Assembly (NCBI RefSeq): GCF_013408175.1
Contig: NZ_JACBYW010000006.1
Span: 1-64,000 of the forward strand
DNA: 64,000 bases
Origin: Actinopolyspora biskrensis
Lineage (GTDB): Bacteria > Actinomycetota > Actinomycetes > Mycobacteriales > Pseudonocardiaceae
Direction of reading: 5' to 3'
How positions within the stretch are numbered: position 1 is the first letter of the stretch; the number at the start of each line of letters is the position of its first letter. The notes under the pieces were generated by a model. It was not told the DNA's origin. It ran no database searches and worked only from the letters and a program-made list of their open reading frames with translations. Positions 1 through 7,960 of this stretch are shown piece by piece. The position numbers were made by a program, and so were the translations under genes.

Positions 1-10
1 CACGCGTCAA

Positions 11-36
11 GGCACTGTTGAATTCTCAAAGAACAC
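11..36 (-). promoter_or_regulatory. Pre-16S rRNA leader (antitermination/processing) motif
   Basis: Read on the minus strand, this stretch contains TTCTTTGAGAATTCAACAG. Actinomycete rRNA operons carry a near-identical element (TTCTTTGAGAACTCAACAG) just upstream of the 16S gene. Its position at the edge, pointing outward, predicts a 16S rRNA gene within a few hundred bases to the left. Confidence 0.75.
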
Positions 37-306
37 ACCCACCAACCGGCAGGCACACCAACCACAAAACCCACACAAAACCGTGCGGACCCCGCGGCCA
101 ATGCACATCCACCCTAGCACCCCACCACAGCACCCCCACACCCGGGGGCACCCCAGCACACTCCCCAACACCACCACGCACAACACGCAGCCACGCCGGA
201 GAAACCAGGCACCAGAACGAACTCAATTAACCAAACAACACCAGAAACCCTAACACCCCCACACACCCCACACACACCGGGGCGCAGAAAGCATCAGCAA
301 TCTCCA

Positions 307-334
307 GCTATACCAACACCAGACACAACCACAA
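307..334 (-). promoter_or_regulatory. Candidate rRNA-operon promoter
   Basis: On the minus strand TTGTGG (329-334) is followed after 16 bases by TATAGC (307-312), a plausible -35/-10 pair pointing at the rRNA leader. Actinomycete rRNA operons usually have several promoters, and other weak -10-like sequences occur nearby. The call rests on this pattern alone. Confidence 0.3.
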
Positions 335-639
335 CCACCGAAGAAACCCGCAAGCTCCACAGCAGTTCCCGCCGTGCCGACAACCACCACACTACCCCCA
401 CCAACCACACCCCCACACACCCACCCCCCACCACCACACAAACACCAGCACAACACGGGGCGAACAGCACGAATGGCGCGAATCGGTCGAGCTCCGGCGC
501 TCGACCGGCCACGCGACCGCACGAGTCCCCACGCGCGGCCCGATGGAGTACTCTCCTTCGAGTGATTATCGTCCACACCTCGGCCTGTCGCCGTCGAGCG
601 CGGTAGCCTCGATCTTGGAACACGACCACGGGGGTAGCA

Positions 640-864
640 GTGGATTCGACACCGATATACACAGAGCTGCGGAACACGCTGATCGATCCGGAAGAGGATC
701 ACTGGACACACAGCGCTCCACCCGAGTTCCTCGCCTCCCTGGAAAGTGCCCACGAACAGAGCCAACAGAGCGAGAGCGACTCCGGCGGCACGCACAGCGC
801 CGATGAGCAGGTGCCCCAGGTGAACCGGCGCGGCAAGGGACGCCGTCACCGGGCGGAGGACTGA
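640..864 (+). CDS. Small conserved-looking hypothetical protein
   Basis: A 74-residue protein starting at GTG, not recognised as any family. The first half reads like a folded segment (Tyr, Leu and Trp, with the motif EDHWTHSAPPEFLASL). The second half is Gln/Ser/Glu-rich and ends in a basic patch RRGKGRRHR. A GGGGG tract precedes the start. No signal peptide or membrane segment is visible. It stands alone between the rRNA leader and the Lsr2 pair. It was preferred over overlapping frames because its residue composition is protein-like and not low-complexity. Confidence 0.5.
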   Translation: MDSTPIYTELRNTLIDPEEDHWTHSAPPEFLASLESAHEQSQQSESDSGGTHSADEQVPQVNRRGKGRRHRAED

Positions 865-1271
865 TCCGGGTCTTCCGCCCGGGATGACGAGGCGGACTCC
901 GGCGGCTCGGTTCTCCCGGCTCGGTTCTCCCGGGTGGTCGCTTGCCCGAACCTCCCGCCGGATCGGGCACGGTCGCCCCGGCGACGGGGACGGCCTCGCA
1001 CCCCGTCGCCGGGCCGTCCGCGAGAGCACCACGGGAGCCGCCGTTCGGGATGCCCGCTCTCCCCGGACGGCGGCTTCGAAACCCGACCGCGACGAATCAG
1101 CGTCCGCTTCCCCCACGAAAAGCGGACGCACCCGCACGAGGACGAAACGAGGTTCATCCGGAGGACACGCGGCCACGACACGGAATCCTCACGGAAGGGA
1201 GCGCCCGTTCCGCGACCACCGCGTGGAGCCCACCCGAGCCGTAGCTGTTCGCACCGACCGGTGACCGAGTG
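865..1271. other. Gene-free 407-bp stretch
   Basis: Between the small orphan gene (plus) and the 3' end of the Lsr2-like gene (minus). Frames on both strands are Arg/Pro/Ser-rich and look like shadows of GC-rich noncoding DNA. Apart from the hairpin at 1100-1129, nothing is recognised. Confidence 0.5.
1100..1129 (-). terminator. Hairpin, candidate terminator of the Lsr2-like gene
   Basis: A perfect 10-bp stem (GCGTCCGCTT/AAGCGGACGC) with a 10-base loop lies about 140 bp downstream of the minus-strand Lsr2-like stop. There is no clear U-tract, as is common in high-GC actinomycetes. Confidence 0.35.
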
Positions 1272-1766
1272 TCAGTCGCTGGCCGAGGAGAACTGCGGAA
1301 GCGACACCGCGGGGACCTTGGGATCCTCCTCGGATTCCTCCTGAGCCGGCTGCGACGGCTCGGGCTCTTCGCCGGGGGAGAAGGACAGCGGTTGTTCGAG
1401 CAGCGAGTCCTGCTCCTGCTCCTCGGTGTTCACCTGTTCGGAGACGGGGTCCGGCTCCGGACGATCCTGCTGGTACTGCTCCTTGGTCCGACGAGCGGCA
1501 CCACGGATTTCCTCGGTGAGCTTGCGGTTGGCCTTCCTGGCCTGTCGCCCCTCGCGCTCCTGCTTACGGGTGGTCTGCCGCTTGTTCTGCTGTTGCGCCG
1601 TGCGCGCCTGCTTGATGTACGGCCCGAACAACTCGCGCAACTTCCGCGCATTCTGTTCACTCAGGTCGATTTCATAGCTCACGCCGTCCATGGCGAAAGT
1701 AACTGTCTGCTGCGCTTCGGACCCGTCGATGTCATCGACGAGTTCGACCTGAATCCGCTCGGCCAT
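1272..1766 (-). CDS. Lsr2-family paralogue lacking the C-terminal DNA-binding domain
   Basis: A 164-residue protein. Residues 1-57 match the Lsr2 dimerisation domain (VELVDDIDGSEA, then VSYEIDLSEQNARKLRELF). The usual C-terminal domain with its RGR AT-binding loop is absent. Residues 58-100 are instead a highly charged Gln/Arg/Lys segment of coiled-coil character, and residues 105-164 an acidic Glu/Pro/Ser tail. The ATG at 1766 was chosen because the alignment with Lsr2 begins there; the frame stays open 19 codons upstream without similarity. It is divergent from canonical lsr2 at 2154. It may dimerise with Lsr2 and modulate it; that is inference. Confidence 0.85.
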   Translation of the reverse strand: MAERIQVELVDDIDGSEAQQTVTFAMDGVSYEIDLSEQNARKLRELFGPYIKQARTAQQQNKRQTTRKQEREGRQARKANRKLTEEIRGAARRTKEQYQQDRPEPDPVSEQVNTEEQEQDSLLEQPLSFSPGEEPEPSQPAQEESEEDPKVPAVSLPQFSSASD

Positions 1767-2153
1767 GATCACCTGTTTCGGGAACGTGCCCCGTCTCGCT
1801 CCGCGACACTTGCCGGTAGACATCTCCGACCGACACTTACTTTATAGCACGCGGCCGGACAGTTGTCTCGTACTCAACGATAGAACAACCTCACGTGAGG
1901 CCGTAAACCACCCATGCCCACGCAGTCGGTTCGTGAAAACCAATACTACTCGACTCCCGCGCTCTCTCGGTGCGGCACTCCGGGTTGCCTCCACCACCCC
2001 CGCGGGACATAGCTGAACATGTCACCGAGGTCACTCCACAACAGGACCACAGAGCCGCTCGCGACAATCGCACGACGTTAGTTTATTGTACTGCCGCGCT
2101 TCGTCGTAAGCTGTGGATGACCGACGAAAACGATCCGGAATCGAGGGTTAGCA
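1767..2153. promoter_or_regulatory. Divergent regulatory region between two Lsr2 genes
   Basis: A 387-bp gene-free region with locally AT-rich patches unusual for this genome. On the minus strand TATAAA (1841-1846) is a good -10 for the Lsr2-like gene, leaving a leader of about 70 bases. A perfect palindrome CCTCACGTGAGG lies at 1889-1900. On the plus side a TTATTGTAC patch (2083-2091) and GAGGG (2143-2147, ribosome binding site) precede the GTG of lsr2. AT-rich DNA is the known preferred target of Lsr2, so autoregulation is plausible. Confidence 0.45.
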
Positions 2154-2522
2154 GTGGCGCAGAAGGTAACGGTTCAACTCGTCGACGACGTCGACGGTTC
2201 GGAAGCAGAGTCCACCGTCGAGTTCGGTCTTGATGGGGTCAACTACACGATTGACCTGTCGGCCGACAATGCTGCCGATCTGCGGGATGCGCTGGCCCCT
2301 TATCTTTCCAGCGCTCGCCGCACCGGTGGCCGTAAGCGCACCGCAAAGTCGACCAAGGGCGGTAAAACCCGTCAGTCGAGCGGCAACTCGCAGGCGCCGA
2401 AAGCCGCCGACCGCGAACGCAATCAGGCCATTCGGGAATGGGCCCGGCAGCAGGGCATGCAGGTTTCCGACCGCGGTCGCATTCCCGCTGAGATCGTGGA
2501 AGCTTACGACAAAGCTCAGTGA
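2154..2522 (+). CDS. lsr2: Lsr2 nucleoid-associated protein / xenogeneic silencer
   Basis: 122 residues with full Lsr2 architecture: an N-terminal dimerisation domain (VTVQLVDDVDGSEAEST, then VNYTIDLSADNA), a basic linker (about residues 58-85) and the C-terminal DNA-binding domain with IREWARQQG and the RGR motif in SDRGRIPAEIVEAY. Lsr2 is the actinobacterial H-NS analogue, binding AT-rich DNA and silencing acquired genes. The GTG start has GAGGG seven bases upstream. It is divergent from a truncated-domain paralogue. Length is close to the family norm of about 110-120 residues. Confidence 0.95.
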   Translation: MAQKVTVQLVDDVDGSEAESTVEFGLDGVNYTIDLSADNAADLRDALAPYLSSARRTGGRKRTAKSTKGGKTRQSSGNSQAPKAADRERNQAIREWARQQGMQVSDRGRIPAEIVEAYDKAQ

Positions 2523-2639
2523 GGCGACTCCCGACGCGGGCGGGTGGAGCGACATCGCTCGTACACCCGCCCGCCGGCGGAGACCGAAGACCGAAAGCAT
2601 TACGTGCACGACGACGAGCCGAATGTGATCGTTTTTCGC

Positions 2640-3542
2640 TCAGTTCGCGTCGTTCTCCAAGAATTCACGAATCTCCGCCGCCGAAGGCATGGAGCTGCTC
2701 GCCCCCTCCCGCCCGATCGACAGGGCCGCTGCCGCCGACCCCTCGCGCAGGGCCCGTTCCACGGACTCCTCCCCGGCCAGGGCCGCTCCGAGCGCGCCGA
2801 CGAACGTGTCCCCCGCCGCTGTGGTGTCCACGGCCCGCACCGGGAAGGCCGGCACTCTCAACCGCTTCCCCGTCCGGTTCCCGTAGAGCACTCCCCGCTC
2901 CCCGAGCGTGATCACGACCTCTTCGACGCTGTGGAGCAGTGCCTCCACCGCGAGCTCCGGGTCCTCCTGTCCGGTGAGCACGGCCGCCTCGTGCTCGTTC
3001 GGCACCAGCAGGTCCACTTTCGACAGCAGGGACTCGGGCAACGGCTCGGCGGGTGCCGGGGTGAGCACGACCCGCACACCGTGCGCGGCCGCCGCCTCCG
3101 CCGCCGCCTCCACTCCCTCCAGCGGGGTCTCCAACTGCATCAGCAAGCACGACGAGGAGGCTATGAGCCCCTCCGCTTCCCCGTCGATCCGATCCGTCGA
3201 GGCGTTGGCGCCGGCGACGACGACTATGGAGTTGGCCCCTTCGTCGTCGACCACGATGTGCGCGGTTCCGCTGTTCCCCTCGACCGTGCGCAACCCCGCG
3301 GTGTCCACACCCGTCCCCGCGAGTGTGTCGCGGATCTGTTCGCCGAACCCGTCGGTGCCCACGGAACCGACGAACCGGGTCGTGGCGCCTGCCTTGGCCG
3401 CGGCGATGGCCTGATTGGCTCCCTTTCCTCCGGGAACAGTGCGAAAGGCGCGTCCGTGCACGGTCTCCCCGCTCCGGGGAGCGACGGGCACGTAAGCGAC
3501 CAGGTCCATGTTGCAACTACCGAATACCGTCACCGTGTTCAC
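2640..3542 (-). CDS. rbsK: Ribokinase
   Basis: A 300-residue PfkB-family sugar kinase that phosphorylates ribose at O5 with ATP, feeding the pentose phosphate pathway. Visible signatures are the N-terminal substrate motif GGKGANQAIAAAKAG, the ATP-site/anion-hole motif DTTAAGDTFVGAL with the catalytic Asp, and NEHEAAVLTG in the nucleotide half. The GTG at 3542 places the first beta strand (VTVFGSCNMDLV) at the N-terminus, as in the family; the 26 codons open upstream show no similarity. There is no ribose transporter beside it. It is divergent from the gene at 3665. Confidence 0.9.
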   Translation of the reverse strand: MNTVTVFGSCNMDLVAYVPVAPRSGETVHGRAFRTVPGGKGANQAIAAAKAGATTRFVGSVGTDGFGEQIRDTLAGTGVDTAGLRTVEGNSGTAHIVVDDEGANSIVVVAGANASTDRIDGEAEGLIASSSCLLMQLETPLEGVEAAAEAAAAHGVRVVLTPAPAEPLPESLLSKVDLLVPNEHEAAVLTGQEDPELAVEALLHSVEEVVITLGERGVLYGNRTGKRLRVPAFPVRAVDTTAAGDTFVGALGAALAGEESVERALREGSAAAALSIGREGASSSMPSAAEIREFLENDAN

Positions 3543-3664
3543 GCGGCTATGATCTCCGATTCCCCGGGAGCTCGGACGGTGAGGGCCGTTGGCGCGTCGT
3601 GCGCATCCGCACTGCCACAAGCACGTACCATGCCTGCAACGAGTTGGAAAGAGGACGAGACGCG

Positions 3665-4828
3665 GTGGACTACGTAGTGACTGCGGGGCTACGGCCTCCG
3701 GTGGACATCTCCAAACTCGACCCGCTTCAGCAGGAGGGCGTGGTGTCCCTGCTGGATCACCAGCTCGGGCGGGTCGAGGGCGTTGCTGGCCCCGAAGCGG
3801 AGGACATCGATGTGCTGGACTACCGGATCGAGGTCGGTCCCGACGGGGCGACGGTGATGCTGGCTGTCGACGCTCCTTCGCTGCAGGCGGCCGAGACGGC
3901 CGCCGCCAACGTGGTGCAGGAGGTCCTCGCCGACAGTCAGGTGTTGGAGCACTGGGCGCTGACCCACTCCGAGGTCAAGATTACCGAGGACGAGTTCAAC
4001 GAGAGCCTGGCAGCGGCCGAGCAGAACGCGGGCGAACCGCTCAGCGAGGCCGACGCCAGGCTGCAGGCCGAGATAGAGGAGGCGTTCGAACAGGCCGAAA
4101 TCCCCGAATCCACTTCGTGGCAGCAGGGCAAGGAGACTTCCGCGGAGCGGGAGCAGCTCGTTCCGAGCGGCTCCGAACCCGAGACCGAGCACTGGCGGGA
4201 CAGGCTGCGCGGTCTCGCCGAGCGACTGCGTGCGTTCACGGGGGCCGTGTTCGGTCGTCCCGAGCACGGGGACCAGCGGGCCGAGGTGGCCGCGGGAGCG
4301 CTGATACACGCTGTCAGCGTCGTCACCGACGAGCTCTTCTACGACGAGCTGGCGTTGACCGTCAACGACGCCACCGCCGACGGCGCGGTGGGACTGCTCG
4401 TGCTGGAGGAGCTTCCGCCCTGCTACCAGCACAACTACGACGCGCGTTTCACGCGGTCGTTGCTGTTGAGTTCCGCCGTGGTCGCCACCAGGCTCACCGG
4501 CAGCTTCTGGCGGGTGCCGCGTTGCGTGGCGGAGTCGCTGGCGCTGCGCCTGTTCGTCAACGAGGCGCGGGTCGTGCTGGAAGCCACCGAACTGATGAGT
4601 TGGGACGAGAGCGAGCCGCTGTTCGAGGAGTTCATCACGCACGCCTGCCCGGACAGGGCCTACGAGGAGTTGTTCACCATCGATTCCGCCTCGGAGGAGG
4701 AGTCCGGGGGTTCCGCGGAGCACGTGGAATCGGTGGAGCAGCGGCTGCGTGACCGGGGGCTGGCTTTCGACCAGTGGTTCAACAGGGCGGGGGATTCCGA
4801 GCTGGGAGAGCACCCCTACACGGCCTGA
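3665..4828 (+). CDS. Conserved actinomycete hypothetical protein
   Basis: 387 residues, function not recognised. The GTG at 3665 has an AAAGAGGA ribosome-binding site at 3648-3655; the long open frame upstream is antisense to ribokinase. Residues 1-100 look like a small alpha/beta domain, residues 105-180 are acidic and Gln/Glu-rich (linker or coiled coil), and residues 195-360 are a helical domain with several Trp and Cys residues. No membrane segment or signal peptide is seen. Amino-acid composition and codon use are like its neighbours, so it is a real host gene. Confidence 0.75.
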   Translation: MDYVVTAGLRPPVDISKLDPLQQEGVVSLLDHQLGRVEGVAGPEAEDIDVLDYRIEVGPDGATVMLAVDAPSLQAAETAAANVVQEVLADSQVLEHWALTHSEVKITEDEFNESLAAAEQNAGEPLSEADARLQAEIEEAFEQAEIPESTSWQQGKETSAEREQLVPSGSEPETEHWRDRLRGLAERLRAFTGAVFGRPEHGDQRAEVAAGALIHAVSVVTDELFYDELALTVNDATADGAVGLLVLEELPPCYQHNYDARFTRSLLLSSAVVATRLTGSFWRVPRCVAESLALRLFVNEARVVLEATELMSWDESEPLFEEFITHACPDRAYEELFTIDSASEEESGGSAEHVESVEQRLRDRGLAFDQWFNRAGDSELGEHPYTA

Positions 4829-4954
4829 TCGGACCGGTCGGGCCCGGAAGGCCGGTTCCCCGCCGGGGAGTAGGGCCCGAACGAGCATCGCTCCGTGAGC
4901 ACGGAGTTCGACCGGTCGGTCGAGACCGCGCTCACGGACCGATGCCGTGTACCG

Positions 4955-5899
4955 TCACTCCTGGTGACGCACCGAGTAAGGCGGAACGGTCAGACCGATG
5001 AGACTCGCGTCGTCGACCGTCTCCGGTTCGTAGGAACTTTTCGGCAGCGCGTCGAGCATGACGTTCACCGGGTCGTCCAGCTGTTCGACACGTCCGAACA
5101 GGAAGGCCCACTCGTGTTCGTCCGAACCGAAGTAGGTGACCGTGTCGAACACGGTCCGGAATCGGTTGTATGCCCTCGTGAGTGTGGTGTTTCGCCATAT
5201 GGTCGGGCTCCCGGCCTGGAAGCCGACGACACCTCCCGGCGCCAGGACCGCTTGGCATCTGCGGATGAATTCCTCACCGTAGAGCCGATTGTGCTGACTG
5301 TCGGTGTCCTCGGCTCGCTCGTCGGGGAGGTCCACGACCACCAGGTCGTAGCGCTGCCCAGTGCCGATCGCCTTGTCCAGGAAACTCCACCCGTCCGTGT
5401 AGTGCAGGGTGATCGGACCGTTTCCCTCTTCCAGGTCGGCGAGATCGGCACTGCGGTACCCGTACGGGAGGTGCTCCGCGCACACGCGCACGCACTCCCT
5501 GTCGATGTCCACGTGATCCACGCGGCTCGCCCCGGCCTGCACGGCCATCCGGCTCGCCACTCCCTCGCTGGAACCGACGATCAGCACCCGTTCGAGTTGT
5601 TCCGCGAGCAGGAAGCCGGGCACCATCATCGCCTCGTGGTAGACCAGCTGGGAGAACTCGGTGCTCTGCCGATCGTCGTCGCAGAACAACGCGATCCCCT
5701 GGCCGGTGCGACCGACGACCACGTGCTGATAATCGGTGTCGCCTTCCCACAACACCTCGTCGATGCGCCAGAGCCGCCGCATGTCGGCACCGAGCGGCTC
5801 CTGAATCCACTGCTTGCCGTCGAGCTCGATCAACTCCCGCTCCTTTGCGCTGAGTCCGGCCGGACACACGTCCTCACGTGAGGCCGGTTTCGTAGTCAT
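4955..5899 (-). CDS. speE: Spermidine synthase-like aminopropyltransferase
   Basis: 314 residues with a SAM/dcSAM-binding Rossmann fold. It would transfer the aminopropyl group from decarboxylated SAM to putrescine. Visible motifs are YHEAMM, a glycine loop VLIVGSSEG (the usual form is GGGDG), the acidic VDHVDIDRECV and the catalytic-strand DLVVVDLPD followed by NRLYGEEF. The start overlaps the end of speD by 26 bp (ATG 5899; a GTG at 5905 is also possible), so the two are translationally coupled. It is the last gene of the odc-speD-speE operon. The deviating glycine loop leaves the exact amine substrate open. Confidence 0.85.
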   Translation of the reverse strand: MTTKPASREDVCPAGLSAKERELIELDGKQWIQEPLGADMRRLWRIDEVLWEGDTDYQHVVVGRTGQGIALFCDDDRQSTEFSQLVYHEAMMVPGFLLAEQLERVLIVGSSEGVASRMAVQAGASRVDHVDIDRECVRVCAEHLPYGYRSADLADLEEGNGPITLHYTDGWSFLDKAIGTGQRYDLVVVDLPDERAEDTDSQHNRLYGEEFIRRCQAVLAPGGVVGFQAGSPTIWRNTTLTRAYNRFRTVFDTVTYFGSDEHEWAFLFGRVEQLDDPVNVMLDALPKSSYEPETVDDASLIGLTVPPYSVRHQE

Positions 5900-6272
5900 G
5901 ACCACGCCGGATCGTCCGGCAGTTCACGTTCGTCGGACTCAGTGCCTCGGCGAGCAGGTGCACCGCACGCTCGGGCTGTGCCCGATTACCACAGGTGAAC
6001 ACGTCGACGAAGATCGAACCGTTCTCCGGGTAGGAGTGCAGCGAAGCGTGGGATTCCGACAGCAGTGCGAGCACGGTCACACCCTGCGGTTCGAATCGCT
6101 TCGAGATCACGTCGCACACCGTGGCCTGGGAACGATCCAACGCGCTGTTGAGCGCATCGGTCAGGAACCGTTCGTCATCGAGCAGTTCAGCGGCCACACC
6201 CTCCAGCTCGGCGAGGACGTGTTGCCCGGTGAACAGACCGACGGGTTGCAGGGTTCCGGCGTCAATTGACAT
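5874..6272 (-). CDS. speD: S-adenosylmethionine decarboxylase proenzyme
   Basis: 132 residues, the short prokaryotic class of the pyruvoyl enzyme that makes decarboxylated SAM for spermidine synthesis. The self-cleavage site is visible as SESHASLHSYPE: cleavage before the second Ser gives the pyruvoyl group, and the following His and the Cys in DVFTCGN match the known processing/catalytic residues. It lies between ornithine decarboxylase and spermidine synthase. Length matches the family (about 120-130). Confidence 0.93.
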   Translation of the reverse strand: MSIDAGTLQPVGLFTGQHVLAELEGVAAELLDDERFLTDALNSALDRSQATVCDVISKRFEPQGVTVLALLSESHASLHSYPENGSIFVDVFTCGNRAQPERAVHLLAEALSPTNVNCRTIRRGHDYETGLT

Positions 6273-6348
6273 CTATCGACCTCCCAACATTTCGCAGATT
6301 CCTGCTGAAAATCTCCCTCGAACGAGCCAGGACCGCTCCGGCGGTCGT

Positions 6349-7599
6349 TCACGCTCGCTCGGTGGTCTCGGCACTGTCGAAGCAATAAGTGGTCAACGGA
6401 TCGAACCCGTTGAAACAGACCGAGGAGTAGCTCGCGGTGTAGGCTCCCGCGCTGAGCACATCGAGTTTGTCCCCACCGCGGAGGGTGGTCGGCAGTTCGT
6501 AGACGGTGTGCTGGTAGAGCACGTCGTCGCCGTCGCACGTCGGTCCGGCCAGCACGACAGGCCCCACCGGGTCGCCGTCGCGGCTGGTGCGCAACCGATA
6601 CGTGATCGCTTCCCCCTCGGTCTCCGCGAGACCGTTGTAACGTCCCGCGTCCAGGTAAACCCACCTGCCCCGGCCGGTTGTGTCCTCGGACACCAGGACG
6701 ACCTCGCTGCGCAGCACGCCTGCGTCCCCGACCAGGTACCGTCCCGGTTCGACGAGCAGTTCCGGGGGCTGCTCCCCGAAGTGGCGCCGCAGCGTCGCGC
6801 GCACCGTTCCGGTGTATTCCGCGAGGTCCGGAGTCGGCTGCGTGTAGGTGGCGGGCAACCCGCCGCCCAGGTTGAGCATGCGCGGGCCGCTACCGGGGTC
6901 GAAGGCGCGGAAGGTCTCGGCCGCCGCGGCCACACCGTGCTCCCACGCCTCCGTGGACAGCTGCTGCGATCCGAGGTGGAACGAGACCCCGCGGGGGTCG
7001 AGTCCCAGGTCGCCTGCGCGCCCCAACAGCAGCGCCGCATCGGCGGGGGAGGACCCGAACTTGCGGCCGAAGGGGGTCCGCGACCCGGTGTTGTCCACGG
7101 CTATCCGGCAGAACACTCCGGACCCCGGGGCGTTTTCGGCTATGTTCTCCAGGTCGGCGGCGCTGTCCGTGGCGAACAGCCGGACGCCCTTCCGGTGGGC
7201 GTGGGCGACGTCGGCCGGTTTCTTGATCGTGTTCCCGTAGGAGATCGACTCGGGAGCGGCCCCCTGCCGCAGGCAGAGGTCGATCTCACCGGGGCTGGCC
7301 ACGTCGAAGGAGGCTCCGAGGGAGACGAGTTCGGCGACGACGCGGGGGTCGGGATTGGCCTTGACGGCGTAACAGATCCGTGCGGTGGGCAGCTCGGCAC
7401 GCAGCCGCGAGTAACGATCACGGACGACGGCCAGGTCCAGGGCCAGGCACGGGGTCGCGGGTCGCTGGCTATCCAGGTACTCGCGAACGGATTCGGATGC
7501 GCTTTCAGCGGACGAGTACCCGCCGATCGCGAAGTGATCGGTGATAGCGGCGCCGCCAGGGCGGTCCGTCACAGCGTTGGTGGCGGACAGGTCGGTCAA
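6349..7599 (-). CDS. Ornithine/lysine decarboxylase (fold-type III, PLP)
   Basis: 416 residues. The alanine-racemase-like barrel carries the PLP lysine in YAVKANPDP (about residue 80), HLGSQ, the phosphate loop GGGLP and EPGRYLV. The C-terminal domain has GPTCDGDD, whose Cys-Asp pair is typical of ornithine and lysine decarboxylases and differs from diaminopimelate decarboxylase. The product would be putrescine (or cadaverine), the acceptor for SpeE downstream. The start is a TTG at 7599 with GGAGG about eight bases upstream. The frame is open further but without similarity. First gene of the polyamine operon. Confidence 0.88.
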   Translation of the reverse strand: MTDLSATNAVTDRPGGAAITDHFAIGGYSSAESASESVREYLDSQRPATPCLALDLAVVRDRYSRLRAELPTARICYAVKANPDPRVVAELVSLGASFDVASPGEIDLCLRQGAAPESISYGNTIKKPADVAHAHRKGVRLFATDSAADLENIAENAPGSGVFCRIAVDNTGSRTPFGRKFGSSPADAALLLGRAGDLGLDPRGVSFHLGSQQLSTEAWEHGVAAAAETFRAFDPGSGPRMLNLGGGLPATYTQPTPDLAEYTGTVRATLRRHFGEQPPELLVEPGRYLVGDAGVLRSEVVLVSEDTTGRGRWVYLDAGRYNGLAETEGEAITYRLRTSRDGDPVGPVVLAGPTCDGDDVLYQHTVYELPTTLRGGDKLDVLSAGAYTASYSSVCFNGFDPLTTYCFDSAETTERA

Positions 7600-7960
7600 T
7601 CCCGAAACCTCCGTTTCTCGGCCGTTGGCGGGCCGTCGCGGGGAACACACCAATCCGGCCAGGGCCGACCCGAAGCAGGTCTCGAAGGAGGACCGAGCCG
7701 CAGGGACTGCCGTGCGCCGACCAGAAACGGTACCGCCGATGGAGGCGCTTTTTCCAATCACACGGCAGGCTTCCCCCGGACAGCGGAATCGATTGTGACA
7801 ACTGCCACGGCGAGTGATCAAAAAGCGCTCCACGTCGCCGCGGCACTCGCCATTTCCGCCGTGTCGTTCGTCACGGACGGACCGGAGGCACCACCGGTCG
7901 TCAGTCCGCCGGAGCGGCTCGTCGCGATCCCACGCGGAAGGGATCTATTCCGAGAAAGGT
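7600..7960 (-). promoter_or_regulatory. Upstream region of the polyamine operon
   Basis: A 361-bp gene-free stretch between the pucR-type gene's stop and the decarboxylase start, both on the minus strand. It must hold the promoter of the polyamine operon. The GGAGG ribosome-binding site of the decarboxylase lies at the left end (7607-7611). No convincing -35/-10 pair or riboswitch was identified. Confidence 0.4.

Larger units (their letters stand above)
1..639 (-). promoter_or_regulatory. Upstream leader/promoter region of an rRNA operon (rRNA beyond left edge)
   Basis: No convincing protein gene is seen here. The minus strand carries the conserved actinomycete pre-16S leader motif at the extreme left, so the stretch is read as the promoter and leader of an rRNA operon transcribed leftwards out of the window. 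Bases 230-470 are almost pure A/C on the plus strand, so the transcribed RNA would be G/U-rich. Open frames here are low-complexity artefacts of that composition. The rRNA itself is not in the window, so the operon assignment is inference from the leader motif. Confidence 0.6.

Noticed and set aside
250-1176. 308-codon frame on the minus strand over the rRNA leader
   Set aside because: Gly/Val/Trp runs arise from the G/T-rich leader, and it covers the small plus-strand gene at 640.
1889-5886. CCTCACGTGAGGCCG occurring at 1889 and again at 5872
   Set aside because: The second copy lies within the speD/speE coding overlap, and CACGTG-type palindromes are frequent in GC-rich DNA; two copies are not enough to call an operator.
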